Part shown: positions 11,794-23,350 of the stretch, in pieces | Layout of the letters: every line of letters begins with the position of its first letter | How positions within the stretch are numbered: the stretch's first letter is position 1 | Assembly: GCA_030247855.1 (NCBI GenBank) | Contig: JAPDRN010000090.1 | Coordinates: 1-64,000, forward strand | Direction: 5' to 3' | DNA from: Knufia peltigerae | Lineage: Eukaryota; Ascomycota; Eurotiomycetes; Chaetothyriales; Trichomeriaceae | Length of the DNA: 64,000 nucleotides | The notes under the pieces: model-generated | Told to the model about the DNA's origin: nothing | Seen by the model: only the letters and a program-made list of their open reading frames with translations | Databases searched by the model: none | Program-made: the position numbers and the translations under genes

Positions 11794-13472
11794 TTAGACA
11801 AGAGCTTTGGGCCTCCCACCACGAGGTATCTCATGGTCGAACTTGACAACGATGACTGGCTTGCACAACTCGGTCCATCTGTCTTGGCGAGTATCCTGTC
11901 GGGCAAGACCTGGAAATATACAGCTCAGCATCTCCCCAACCCTCCCGTCCTGACTTGCAAGTACTTTGCTGGAAGCTCTTAAAGGAAGACCAGTGTTGCT
12001 GTCGATGATGGAGTAGTTCTTGATCTCACCCTTCATCATGATTCTCTCCTCGGCGCTAGACTGTGAGTCCAGAGACCACCTGAAAGAATACTCTGCCATG
12101 TTGATACGGATGTTTTTCGCCAGGTCTGCGGCCATGCAAACAATCTTGTGCATTTCATCCTGCATTTCCTGATTTTGGCTTATTTCCGGTACAACAGCCT
12201 CCAAGCAGTGTAAAATTATGCGCGTTGTTTGCTGGACACCAGCTTCCTCCATAACTATCATTCTCTGGGACGCTCTCAGTGCACGGTGCATATCCATCTT
12301 CCACATCTGGCAACTCTCACTGTCTTCAAATTGTCAGTATTGGCAAAGCGAATCCTGTGGTAGCTCACCTTTAGCGGGCTGTATTTTGGCGATCGAACGG
12401 GTGAGTGTATTTAGGATTTTCTCACTCTCAACACCCAGGCCTGCCATTGGACAAGACTTCCTCAAGATCTGGCTGTGCATGATTCGGAACACAAACGACG
12501 CAAGCATTGCCTTGTCGATGGGTTGGTGGTTCAAGGTGTTCTGTAGCTCCTCCTCACAGAAAAGTAACCAAACCCACGAACTGGACTTTTCTTGGGCCTG
12601 AGCGTTGGCCATAAACACAATTGTGTCAACGATATCACCACAGTACAAATGGAGCCATTCCTCGATGCCTTCGCAAATCGGCTTGTACAGATCAAGAAGT
12701 TGATTGTCTGACATTCCTTGTGCTGGCTGTATCGCGAAAATGCGCTCTTTGCAATCTTCTAGATTGCTGTTCAAAAACGCAATCTGTTTTTGAGATTGAG
12801 CTAGCTCGCACCGAGTGGCTACTAGCTGATTCATAATCTCTTTATGCTGGTTTTCCTGGGATGCTAGACAACGGCTCTGTTCAGCCAAGCATCGTTGAAG
12901 CCGACTGATTTTCCTTTCTTTCATGTCTAGGCAGGTGTAAAGACTGTCCTGCTCCTCAGCAAAGTGGTGTACCAACTCCAAAGGGTCTTGGACACGCCTC
13001 TCCGCGTCCCATGACAAGATCTCATCTGTTTGATACTCGGCTTGCTTTACAGCTGGTTGCGTGCGAGGAGTCATCTTATCCTGATTCATATGTGTCAACA
13101 GGCTGGTTGTGTCTGTGGAGTTTGTCTCGGCAATCTCTCTTGCAGTGGCTCCCTCCTTTTGTCAGATCTAGTTCAACCCAGAAGCGTTTTCTTACATACT
13201 TTGATCTGCCATTCGGTGGCCGGAAGGTTATTGCTGTGGCTTGAATGCTTAGCCCTGGGGATACTCAGATCCTGGGATACTTTTGGGTGTTCTGAGAGCT
13301 GAGATTGACATTGAGTTCGATCCTGGGTTTGATCAGTTACGGCGGCTTCATCTGACGTGTGTCTTCTTGCTTCCCCAGCTCTTGTGCTGTTGCTTCTGCT
13401 GCTATGCGCGTGGCCAAGGCTGTTGACGGGCATATAGCCACCGATTTTCTTCGCAATCCAAGCTCCTGCCAT
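11794..13472 (-). CDS. Coiled-coil protein of unknown function
   Basis: The model is complement(11794..12323, 12369..13112, 13196..13472), 516 residues. The 45-bp second intron has a perfect TACTGAC branch point before an AAG acceptor, and the first intron uses GTAAGA and CAG; all three exons agree in frame. After a Ser/Arg-rich N-terminus comes a heptad-like region (about residues 130-220: EEQDSLYTCLDMKERKIS through CELAQSQKQIAFLNSNLED) that should form a coiled coil. The rest is helical-looking without a known domain. It is transcribed divergently from an Hsp70-like ATPase across 319 bp, so the two may be co-expressed or cooperate; that is inference from position only. Confidence 0.7.
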
Positions 13473-13791
13473 CCTGCCTCCGAATACAAGGATTGCTTAG
13501 AACTCCAAACTCAAGATATGCTGATGATGGAGTAAAATAATGTAAGTGACTCGATATTGAGCAAACGCAGCTGCATGACAAAGAGCATTAACCCCAAGCG
13601 CGGCAGGACCTCACTGCCACTTAATGTTTATTCACTCAAGCATAATTACAGCATGCTGCCTGCAGTCTCCCGTTCTAGGTTGTTTTCGTCTCACTTTGAC
13701 ATGATGCCACTTCAACATCTCGTCACTTATTCGTTTCCACTCCTGCACTTTGTACCTGCTCTTTGGGGAAAGACAACATAATCACAGCAGC
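13473..13791. promoter_or_regulatory. Divergent promoter of coiled-coil and Hsp70-like genes
   Basis: The start codons of the two genes face away from each other with 319 bases between them. This region therefore must contain both promoters or overlapping control sites. I saw no unmistakable TATA box or heat-shock element array (repeated nGAAn units). Confidence 0.5.
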
Positions 13792-15744
13792 ATGGGACGC
13801 GAAACCAAAGCAGGTTCGACAGGCCCGCCGCGCCAGCGATACCTAGTGGTTGCGGTGGACTTTGGAACAACATTCTCAGGTGTGGCCTGGGCGCAGACAG
13901 CACGAGTAAGTTCTGGAATGTATCGGGTTGCTCATTGCTAAAGTTTGAGCAGCCTGAAATACGATCCACCATTGTCGAATGGCCAGCACTTCGAGGTCAG
14001 GATGATCGGACCAGCGACAAAGTTCCAACTGAACTCGCTTTTGACGACAGTGGTTCGAAGTTCGGATTTGAGATTGAGGAGGGTGAGCCGCGTTATCAGT
14101 GGTTTAAGCTCGGCATCGATCCTAAGCAAGAAGAACAACTTGTTTCGCATCTATCGATCGCATATCCTGATTCCAAAGCTCTACCTCCGGCATATGACCA
14201 GCAACACGACCCCGTTCATCTTGTGACCTTGTACCTGACTCGCCTCCGAGGACACATTATGGACATTTTGGCAAAGAACTTGGGAAGTGGAGTGATCAAA
14301 ACGACCCCCATCCGCTTTACCATTACAGTTCCGGCTATTTGGGATGATGCAGCCAAAGCCCGCACGCAAAAATGTGCCCAATCAGCCGGTATGGGTAAAG
14401 AGGTCCGCATCATCTCTGAGCCTGAGGCCGCAGTCTTCTACGCTCTTGATGCCATGGACCCTCACGATTTCCGACCAGGTGACACCTTTGCTCTTTGCGA
14501 CGCAGGCGGAGGTACAGTTGACTTGATATCCTACACAATCGTTGCTTTGCAACCACATGTCGAGATTCGTGAAGCAGTCCCTGGCGATGGATCTGCTTGT
14601 GGCTCCACATTCCTCAATCGCATCTTTGCTCGTTTTCTGAAAGATCATCTTGAAGATGTCGAAGGGTATGACCAAGACACTCTTGACGAGGCTATGCTTG
14701 ACTTTGAGACGAATACGAAGCGCAGATTCAATGGAGACAATGCCATGACGCTTCGAGTGCCCGGTCTAGTTGACGATCTGACCAAGGGTATCAAGCGCCA
14801 GAGACTCACAATTCAAGCCGGGAAAGTCATGTCATTGTTTGAGCCAGTGATCTCCAGTATCCTCACCCTCGTCATGAGCCAGTTGAGACAGACAAAAAAT
14901 GCAAAGGCGGTCATTCTGGTAGGTGGCTTTGGTCAGTCACCGTATCTTCGCAATTGCATCAAGAAGGTCGTCCCGGCAACAATCGAAGTGCTACAACCTC
15001 CAAATGGTTGGACCGCGGTTGTGAAAGGTGCTCTGATGAGATCTCTCAATGAGATTGAGCCCGACACTTCGAGAATCAACATAGCATCTCGAATTGCTCG
15101 CAAAGCTTACGGGATGAGAGCTGGGGTAGAGTACGAACCTGATCTGCACGAGGAATCACTAAGGTAAGCCTTGCTTGATCTCATGTCCGCAACAACGGCA
15201 AAAGGACCTGACTGAAGTAGATACTGGGATCCTTTTACCGGTAAATACCTTGTTGAAGTCATGGGGTGGTTCGTAACACAGGTAATGGGACATTCTGGTT
15301 GGTACACAAACTTTTGGTAACGCAGAAAAAGGGTACCCAAATCGACGAAGCGAAGCCTCTCACGACGCATTGGTATGAAGCGAGACCCATCGAGGAAGGC
15401 ACTATTCGCTCGATCTCGGAAAGACTTTACAGTTTTACGGCTCCAAGAGGCCCTACAATCCAGCCTGCACCTCTGTATCCCGGCAGCGGTGCGTCTCTGT
15501 GCCAGATCCCGTTTGTAAAGATTTGAAGGTTCTAATCTCTACAGGTGTTCGCAAATTGGTCGACTTCTATGCAGATCTCTCGGTCATCTCTGCCTCTCTT
15601 ATTCCAATCGAGACTGGCGCAGATGGCAAGCAGTATTACCTATTGGACTTCCAGATCAAGGTGACTTTCTTCTCTGCCCATACCGAGTACTCACTGTGGT
15701 ACCGAGGTGTGGAGTATGGGAAGGTCACGGCTGAATATGCGTGA
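13792..15744 (+). CDS. Hsp70-like actin-fold ATPase
   Basis: The model is join(13792..13905, 13953..15163, 15221..15281, 15326..15488, 15545..15744), 582 residues, with all five exons in frame. The Hsp70/actin-fold nucleotide-binding site is clear: phosphate-1 loop VAVDFGTTFSGVAWA near residue 22, phosphate-2 loop DAGGGTVDLIS near residue 222, and adenosine motif VILVGGFGQSPYL near residue 362. After the ATPase domain (to about residue 410) the C-terminal 170 residues do not resemble the canonical peptide-binding domain and there is no EEVD tail. This matches the large family of divergent Hsp70-like proteins expanded in filamentous fungi, whose substrates are mostly unknown. It is unlikely to be a housekeeping chaperone. 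Confidence 0.9.
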
Positions 15745-16161
15745 GCTGATGGGGATCCTGTATGAGTAAGACCACCACTTGATCACACGTACGCTCGGCT
15801 TGTAAGGGAAAGTGGACTTGGTCGATGGGTTATTGGGCGTTCGACACACAGAATGGCTATTGGAGAAAAGGGGAAAATATGGCATGCCAAATCCGGTACA
15901 CCACCGGCGTCAAGCTGTGCCATAGGGGATGAACAGAATCCAGGAATGATGGCGTTACCCACATGAGATTGATCTCAGCTTCACCAAGGAACATGGTTGA
16001 ACAAGAGAGCGTTGCTTTCGAAATCAGAGCTTGTTTTTACGTACTCCAATACCAGCACGAGAGAATGAAAGTGTCATGGCCCAAACATTGTCATCCAGTC
16101 ATTGCTTACACTCGAGTAGCTGAACTAGAATTTACACCACAGCTGCCTACCACTCTCTACC

Positions 16162-17666
16162 CTATAGCTTACTTTGAGAAATGATCAGGGAGTTACCGTT
16201 TTGCATGCACTTGACAGCATCATTGACAAACTCATCGACAATTGCGCGTGCAGACTTTCTCTCATTGACCACGGCGGCGGCCTTGCCCATGAGGAAGGGT
16301 CGGGCATTCTCCATATCCTCGTCCGTCAGGTCATCGCCCTTTTCTTCAAAGTCATGTTCAACCTACACATGAGGGAAAAAACGTTAGTCGTGTTGGGTTT
16401 TTTTTACATATCATCAGGCCACAAGTAGATTAGGGGCGAAAAGACGTACCGGAATGACACCCTTGCCGGTAAGGGTCTTGATCTCGTCCTGTCTGTTCTC
16501 CTCCCAGTTCTTGATGTATTCATTGTTGCGGACACGCAGGGGTCGGCCGGTGAAGATGATGGTGCGGACGTTGTCGTCGAAGCCGGCGGTCCGGACGGCC
16601 TCCTGGTGAGCCTTGGGGGCACCGGCTTCCTCGGAGAGGACGAACCGAGTGCCGACCCAGACCGCGGAAGCGCCCAGCATCAAGGCACTGGCCAGGGATT
16701 GGCCGTTGAACATGCCACCGGCGGCGATCAGTTGGACGGGCTTGCCGGTGAATTTTGAGGGGGGTGCCTCTGCGCAGAGCTTCGCGACGGCCGGGATGAG
16801 AATGCTAGTGGGGATATCACCCTTTTGGTGTAAAGGAGAAGGGTAATCAGCCAACTATACGGGGCGTGTTGTGAAGAAGAAGAAAAGAGAGACGGATCGT
16901 CGTAACATACAGTGTGGCCGCCACCTTCACCTCCCTGGGCGCAAATCAAGTCGGCTCCAAGTTCGAGACACTTCTTCACGTGCTTGACGTGGCCGATCAT
17001 GTTCTACCGTTTTCGAAAGTTAGAAATTGTTCGGACTTCGGGGCAAGGGGGTTTTTGACGAACCATGTATAGTATACCATTCCTGTGTAGCTTGTCGACA
17101 ACTTCCTTGGGTGGTACACCAACAGCAGATACTAATGGTCGTTGTTGTCAGTCAAGTTGAGCGGGAGAGGGCAGAGAGATATCCGGGAACACCAGCGTAC
17201 CGAATAACTTGGCTCCAGAGTCAATGATGATATCGACCAATTCACCAAGTTTGCCCTTTGTGTAATCATAGCTGGGTCGTATGTTAGTCTCTCCCTCCTA
17301 GAATGTATACATATTGTATGCTTTGGCTCACTTTGTCTTTCTGGCACTACCACCTACTTGAGGCAGGAGTAGATCAACGCCAAAAGGAGCGTTCTTGTCA
17401 TTGAGGTAACCCTTCAATTCTGCGATTTGTTCTCGGAGCATGTCTGGGGTGTATCCGACCTAACACACTCTTGTATGAGCTTGTGATGTTCATCCCTTCC
17501 TCTCTGGCGCAACACTTACACCGCCAATGACACCGAGACCGCCTGCGTTGGTGACCGCAGCAGCCAACTTGGGGCCAGCGGCCACGTTCATACCCGCCAG
17601 TAGGACTGGGTGCTTGATCTTGAGCAGATCGGTAGTAGTGGTTCTGATCTTTTGAGGAGACGCCAT
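16162..17666 (-). CDS. Nitronate monooxygenase (2-nitropropane dioxygenase family)
   Basis: The model has seven exons: complement(16162..16362, 16450..16821, 16911..17003, 17064..17131, 17201..17271, 17332..17459, 17520..17666), 359 residues, every junction in frame. The TIM-barrel FMN enzyme signatures are present in order: LLAGMNVAAGPKLAAAVTNA near the start, GGLGVIGG, CAQGGEGGGHTGDIPTS near residue 190 and VGTRFVLSEEAGAPKAHQEA. The family oxidises alkyl nitronates such as propionate 3-nitronate to harmless products. The protein ends in SKL, a canonical peroxisomal targeting signal, so the enzyme is probably peroxisomal. It is divergent from the folate gene downstream. The six introns, 60-89 bp, make it the most interrupted gene in the window. 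Confidence 0.93.
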
Positions 17667-18558
17667 CTTGAAATGTGTATGGGATCTAGTGGATGAAGGG
17701 ATAGGTGGTGAGGGTTTCTAGAAGGTCGTGGCGGTCGTACGCGGACACGGATCGTTCGAGAATGGGGAGTTTCAGAGATTTCGCTGTGCGAGAGGAAGAT
17801 TGTCAACCGGAACGAGAAGAAGGACGACTTGTTTAAGAGAAGAAGAAGAAGACAATGATGAGAAAAGGGAGTCGAAAGTAATCACAGTGCGGAATAACCG
17901 ACGGCCTGAATCAATGGCATGAGGTGGTGTGCATAAACCATCAAAGTACCGAGGCATTTCCCCCTTGGTGATTCTGTCTGACGACTTTACTCTGGTGGCT
18001 AAAAGGGTAGTTATGCACCAGACCACCTGTGTCAGACAAACGACACAATTCATACCCCAAAAGAGGTGGCTGGCTCGGCAAGACGATGCTCGTGGTGTCA
18101 ATACACCCCCAGACCCACTAACCTGGGGCGACGGGACAATGGCACCGCCGCTACGTGGGTACAGCTACTTAGTAGAGGAGAATTGCGATTACCGCCATGT
18201 TGCCTTGGAGAAAATACAAAGGTTTCCATTAGTCACGTTGCGAGCTGTGCTGTCGCTGCACAGAATCAGCCGGATCACGAGGCTGCGTTCGGGGGAGCAT
18301 CTGGCGCATTCTGGCTGTTGTAAGCCTTAGAGCCTCGTTGTCGGCAACAATGCCTTTTTGAGCGAAGGGTACGAAAACGAGTACGAGTACGCTAAAATTT
18401 TATTTTCGAGAATGACATGTGTTGTGTCCGCATCTAGGAACGATTCATGCAGTATTCCATAATATCGACCTGGTGGTGTAAGCTGTGATTACTTGTTGTC
18501 ATCCTCTATTCTTGAATACCTCTGTCTTCCAGTCAGCCTTGTGATCTAGTATACCCTC
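17667..18558. promoter_or_regulatory. Divergent intergenic region, NMO / folate gene
   Basis: 892 bases separate the start codons of the nitronate monooxygenase gene (-) and the folate gene (+). It must contain both promoters. Short overlapping open frames are present but none resembles a protein. I looked here for a dihydroneopterin aldolase exon belonging to the folate gene and found none. Confidence 0.5.
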
Positions 18559-20285
18559 ATGACCCTTCAGACTTCCGCAGGACATACAATCCTTCCCAGG
18601 ATCATTTCTCACCATATTGCTCCTCTTCACAGTGCCATATCCTACGCACAATGCAGATACATTACAGCTAGTCATGAGCCATTCTTATTCCTTACCTCTC
18701 GAAGAACCAGCCCCAATACAGTTGAGAGGAGGCCAAAATCCTTACGACCAGGTTATCGACCTTCCACAATTTCCAGCCGGCGACAATCTTCAATGACTAC
18801 CATGCAAAGGGCACAAGCACCTTCGAAAGCTCTCAACAGAGCTGCAATTGCCTTTGGCAGTAACATGGGCGATCGGATTGGCAACATCGAAGCTGCAATC
18901 ACCGAGATGAAGAAAAGAGGTTTGAATGTCGTCAAAACGAGCTCCTTGTACGAGACCAAGCCCATGTACTACGATGACCAGGATCCATTCTTGAACGGTA
19001 TCTGTCAGATTGAGACTGATCTTGCGCCAATACCACTGCTGGACGTCCTTCAGACCATTGAAAACGATCTAGGTAGAAAACGAATCATTGACAAGGGTCC
19101 TCGTACGATTGATCTTGATGTAATACTTTACAACACCGAACACATCAAACATCCCCGACTTGAGGTCCCTCATAAGTTATTGCTGGAGAGGGAGTTTGTG
19201 CTAAGACCACTCGCTGAGTAAGTGTCACATGACGCTTGTTTGAGGCTTTGTGTTTGTCGAGCAATGAAACTGATTTACGCAGCATTCTTTCGGAGGCACA
19301 GCTGCCACCTGGCTTTTCTCCCAGTGGTACTAGTCGCACAATATCCCAGCATCTTAATTCTCTAGCAGAGAAGGATAGCACCATGTCTCCAGTCACCGTT
19401 TTAAACGCCAGGCTTCCGTTGCTTCGCACTCATGACCCGACGCGCAGCACCCACGTCATGGCCATCCTGAACCTCACCCCAGATTCATTCTCAGATGGTG
19501 GTAAGCATAGCCCCCAAGATCAGGAATCTATCAAGTCAACAGTTAGGAGGTTTCTCGCAGCAGGGATCCAGATCGTCGATATTGGAGGACAAAGCACGCG
19601 GCCAAACGCAGATTTTCTCAGCGCTGAGGAAGAGCTCAGCCGAGTCCTGCCTATCGTGAAAGCTATTAGGGAAATGAAAGAGGCCGATGATATCGCCATT
19701 AGCATTGACACTTTTCACTCCTCAGTTGCCCGTGAGACTATACTTGCCGGAGCCGACATAATCAATGACATCTCGTCAGGTGTATTGGACGAAGAAATGC
19801 TTCCGACAGTTGCGGGACTCGGAAAGACAATCATCCTAATGCACATGCGCGGAAATCCACACACAATGACCAAGCTTACTGACTATCCCGAAGGCGTGAT
19901 CCAAGGAGTAGCCACAGAACTCAGTGAGCGTGTCAGAGCTGCCAAAGCTGCAGGTATACTGCCATGGCGCATTATACTGGATCCAGGACTTGGATTTGCG
20001 AAGAATCAGTCTCAAAACCTGGAGCTCCTACGCCGCTTAAGGGATCTTCGAGAGGACACGGAAGTTTCGCGAGATCTCCAGAATTATCCCTGGCTCATGG
20101 GCCCAAGTCGAAAAGGCTTCGTAGGCAAAATTACCGGAGTTCAAGAAGCATCGCAACGAGGCTATGGCACAGCAGCAGCCGTGACCGCGAGTGTTGAAGG
20201 CGGTGCTGAAATTGTCCGAATCCACGATGTGGAAGAGATGATTCAGGTGACGAAGATGGCCGACGCAATCTATCGACAACCTTGA
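18559..20285 (+). CDS. Bifunctional HPPK-DHPS folate biosynthesis enzyme
   Basis: The model is join(18559..19217, 19283..20285), 553 residues; the donor GTAAGT and acceptor GCAG join in frame to give PLADILSEAQ. Residues about 95-225 are 6-hydroxymethyl-dihydropterin pyrophosphokinase (AIAFGSNMGDR; KGPRTIDLDVILYN). Residues about 277-550 are dihydropteroate synthase: HVMAILNLTPDSFSDGG, DIGGQSTRPNA, SIDTFHS, ILDPGLGFAKNQ, GPSRKGFVGKI, with IVRIHDVEEM near the end. The first 78 residues are rich in Arg/Ser/His and nearly free of acidic residues, like a mitochondrial presequence; internal Met79 and Met82 could start a cytosolic form. Yeast Fol1 and many relatives also carry an N-terminal aldolase (DHNA) domain, which is absent here. 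DHPS is the target of sulfonamides. Confidence 0.96.
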
Positions 20286-20581
20286 TAAGTAGACTTCAGA
20301 CATGGCAGATCTGAGATTCTTAGTATCTTCCACTGATATCGAGTACCACAAGAAGTCCGTTGTACTTATCGATGAGTACCTCGATGTGGCAGGTCAATTA
20401 CGGTCAGGTGACGTCACCATCTTCGCTACTTTTTCAGACCTGCAGGGACGACGAAGGTATCAACAAAAAGTATATGTAATGTTACAAGAAAGAACATCTC
20501 AGATGTCCATTGTTCGACCTTGAGCATTATCGCAATCCATGGCCTCTTAGCTGAATACCTGTACTGCACTATTCCAGAATC

Positions 20582-22293
20582 ATGCTATTCTCAAGGAAGT
20601 CAGTACCTCTGGGCCTGCGATGGCGTGCGTCTACTCTTTTCATCATCTCTACAGTGGCAGTTGGATTATTCACCGACCTCTTTCTGTATGGGCTTGTGGT
20701 CCCAATACTTCCCTTTATGCTCAGGGAACGTGTCGCTCTCCCTGAGGACAAGATCCAATCGTATGTTTCTGGGCTGTTGGCTGCGTATGCAGGAGCTAGT
20801 GTCTTTGTAAGCTATCTCCGCCCTCGCTCGCTGTCAACTATCTAATTACGGAGTAACTTCTAACAATGTCCAGTGTTCCATACCAGTCGGCATCATCGCG
20901 GACAGGACGGGTGCTAGACAACTGCCATTCTTGTGCGGCCTCGCCGCATTACTCGCTGCAACTCTCATGCTGGCTTTTGGCAATAACATCCTCATGCTCG
21001 TGATAGCAAGACTTCTCCAGGGGACCAGTGCCGCTGTCGTATGGACAGTAGGTCTGGCCATGGTTCTCGACACCGTCGGACCCGAGAACCTAGGCAAAGT
21101 AATTGGAACAGTACGTCTGATATTTTACCTTTTAAGCACTAGTTTCCTTTTGATCACATCAACCGTTGAGATTTGTCGTTGGGCCTGACCACCGGCAACA
21201 GATCTTCTCGTTCATCTCAGTCGGTGAACTCATGGCTCCAGTGCTAGGTGGCGTCCTCTACCGCAAAACGGGGTACGCCGGTGTATTCGGCCTCGGATGT
21301 GCTCTTTTGACGGTCGATTTCATTCTTAGAATACTAGTGGTTGAGAAAAAGGTTGCAGCAGAATATGACGAATCGTTCTCTGTTCCAAAGAATCTACGCG
21401 AATACGACACTCGAAACGCAGGTCAGGATCAAGACCAAAGTAACGAAGAAGGATATGTACAAGGACACGCGAACCGGGACGAGGACGAGAATGCCGACGA
21501 CGGCACTTCAAGACCGCGCACCGAACACGATCTCCTGTTGCCGAAACCTAGGGACGACGACGACAACAGCTCTCGGTACGCCGTCCCCGCCGGTCAAAAC
21601 AGACTGATCCGCACCCTGCCGATCTTGTACTGTCTCACGGACGCTCGACTCCTCGTCGCGTTGCTGATGGCGTTTGTGCAAGCGGCCCTCCTGGCGAGCT
21701 TTGACGCTACCATCCCCACCGAGGCGCAGTCCCTTTTCGGGTTTGATTCGTTGCAGTCGGGTCTCCTCTTCATCGCCTTGGACGTTCCTTATCTTGTCCT
21801 GGGCCCTTTGGCCGGTTGGTGCGTGGACCGGTACGGCACGAAACCGGCTTCGGTACTTGGGTTTGGCTACCTCGTTCCTACTCTGGTCCTGCTCCGCCTC
21901 CCGCCGGCACGACTCACGGCCAATGGCACAGAATCAAACGTCGTCTTCTTGTTCTGTGCCCTGCTCGCCCTCAACGGAGTCGGCCTCGCCGTCATCGGCT
22001 CTCCCAGCATCGTCGAGGCCAGCGACGTTGTCCAGCGCTACGACAAGGGCAACCCGGGTCTCTTTGGCGAGAACGGACCCTACGCCCAACTCTACGCCTT
22101 CAACTCCCTGGTCTTCAGTGCCGGTCTGACTGTGGGCCCGATACTGAGTGGTGCACTAAGGGACTCTTTGGGATACGGAAACATGAATGTGGTCGTGGCG
22201 GCCATTTCCGCCGTCACTTCCATCTTGTCCTTTTTCTTCATCGGTGGCGGCGCCCCGAAATCACTGAATCGATCGGCGAGCATATCGGAATAA
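20582..22293 (+). CDS. MFS transporter, DHA1/vesicular-amine-transporter-like
   Basis: The model is join(20582..20806, 20874..21110, 21202..22293), 517 residues, all junctions at phase 0. Hydrophobic segments fit about twelve transmembrane helices. The MFS motif A appears in both halves: GIIADRTGARQLP after TM2 and GWCVDRYGTKPAS after TM8. A long hydrophilic, very acidic loop between the halves (about residues 215-285, Asp/Glu/Asn-rich with a DDDDN run) is typical of the central cytoplasmic loop. The family exports drugs, amines or small metabolites by proton antiport; the substrate cannot be read from the sequence. It lies 296 bp downstream of the folate gene on the same strand. Confidence 0.88.
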
Positions 22294-23350
22294 ATGAATC
22301 TCTAGAAAAAGCTCTTCGCAATTCACAACCCCCGTACTCGCAGACCAGGCCCCAGAGAGGCCATGGACATAGGTCGTTGTGACAGATTGTGTGTCTACAT
22401 TTTGGCTAAACTAATACAATTCGTTGTTAAATTCAAAACAAAATAAGTCAATTATCTTCTACTAGTCAGTAGTGACAATAACAATGACGACAACGCCACA
22501 TCCCCTGTGCCATGGTCATTGAGGCTCGGCGGTTGGCCATCATGTATGTACTCTCCGTAGTACAATAGAGTGTATACAATAACCCACCTACCTAGGTATA
22601 GGTACTTAAAAAAAAGCTCCAGGTCAGGTCTGACCAATCAATCGCTACTTTCTACCTCGAGGCTCGTACCCCCTTTAATGCCAATCCTTCTTTTGTTTTA
22701 TTATTCCGTTCGTCATAACAAAGAGGAATATTTCAATTTACCAACACAGACCTCCCGGGGCCTGCCTGTCCCTTTGCGAACATACAATGAATTTCTCCCA
22801 TCTACATATCTGACCCCAGCGTGCCCACGTATTATCAGCGACGGGACCCCCCCTGCATCACCCTATTTGTGGTACTGAAATAACCAATTCCGCCTCGTTT
22901 CCTCTCCTTGTTCAAAGACAAGTCCTCCTGATAATGAGGTTTTGTTATCTGTTTTTGTGTTCTTCTGCAGCAGATATGTAGTTGACGTCGTGGTCTATGT
23001 ATTTCAGTCTGACTGTTTACTTCACCTGGCTAGCCATGACAGTTTTATGGCCTGAAGCAAGCTAGCTTTGTGTTCGACAATGCTTACCATACTTGTCTTA
23101 ATTAACGGTTTGACTTTACTTGTACTTGAATTTCTTGCGCTCAAGGAAGGAAATTCCGAGAGTACAGCCTGCAGGATACGTACGTCTTGTTTGGTCTACA
23201 TGAGAGACGGTCTACTCATCTGCCATACACAACAGTCAGCTAACCTGTCCTTACCAGGTCAATATCCCAAAAGTCATACCGATATACGCAAGGAACAACT
23301 CCGCCAGGACAGACCAACCTCTTCAATCAGTCAGTCCGGGAGGTCCGAGA
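22294..23350. other. Convergent intergenic region
   Basis: About 1.06 kb between the 3' ends of the MFS gene (+) and the M24 gene (-). It is AT-richer than the flanking genes, with several A/T runs consistent with polyadenylation signals for both. No gene is visible. Confidence 0.5.
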
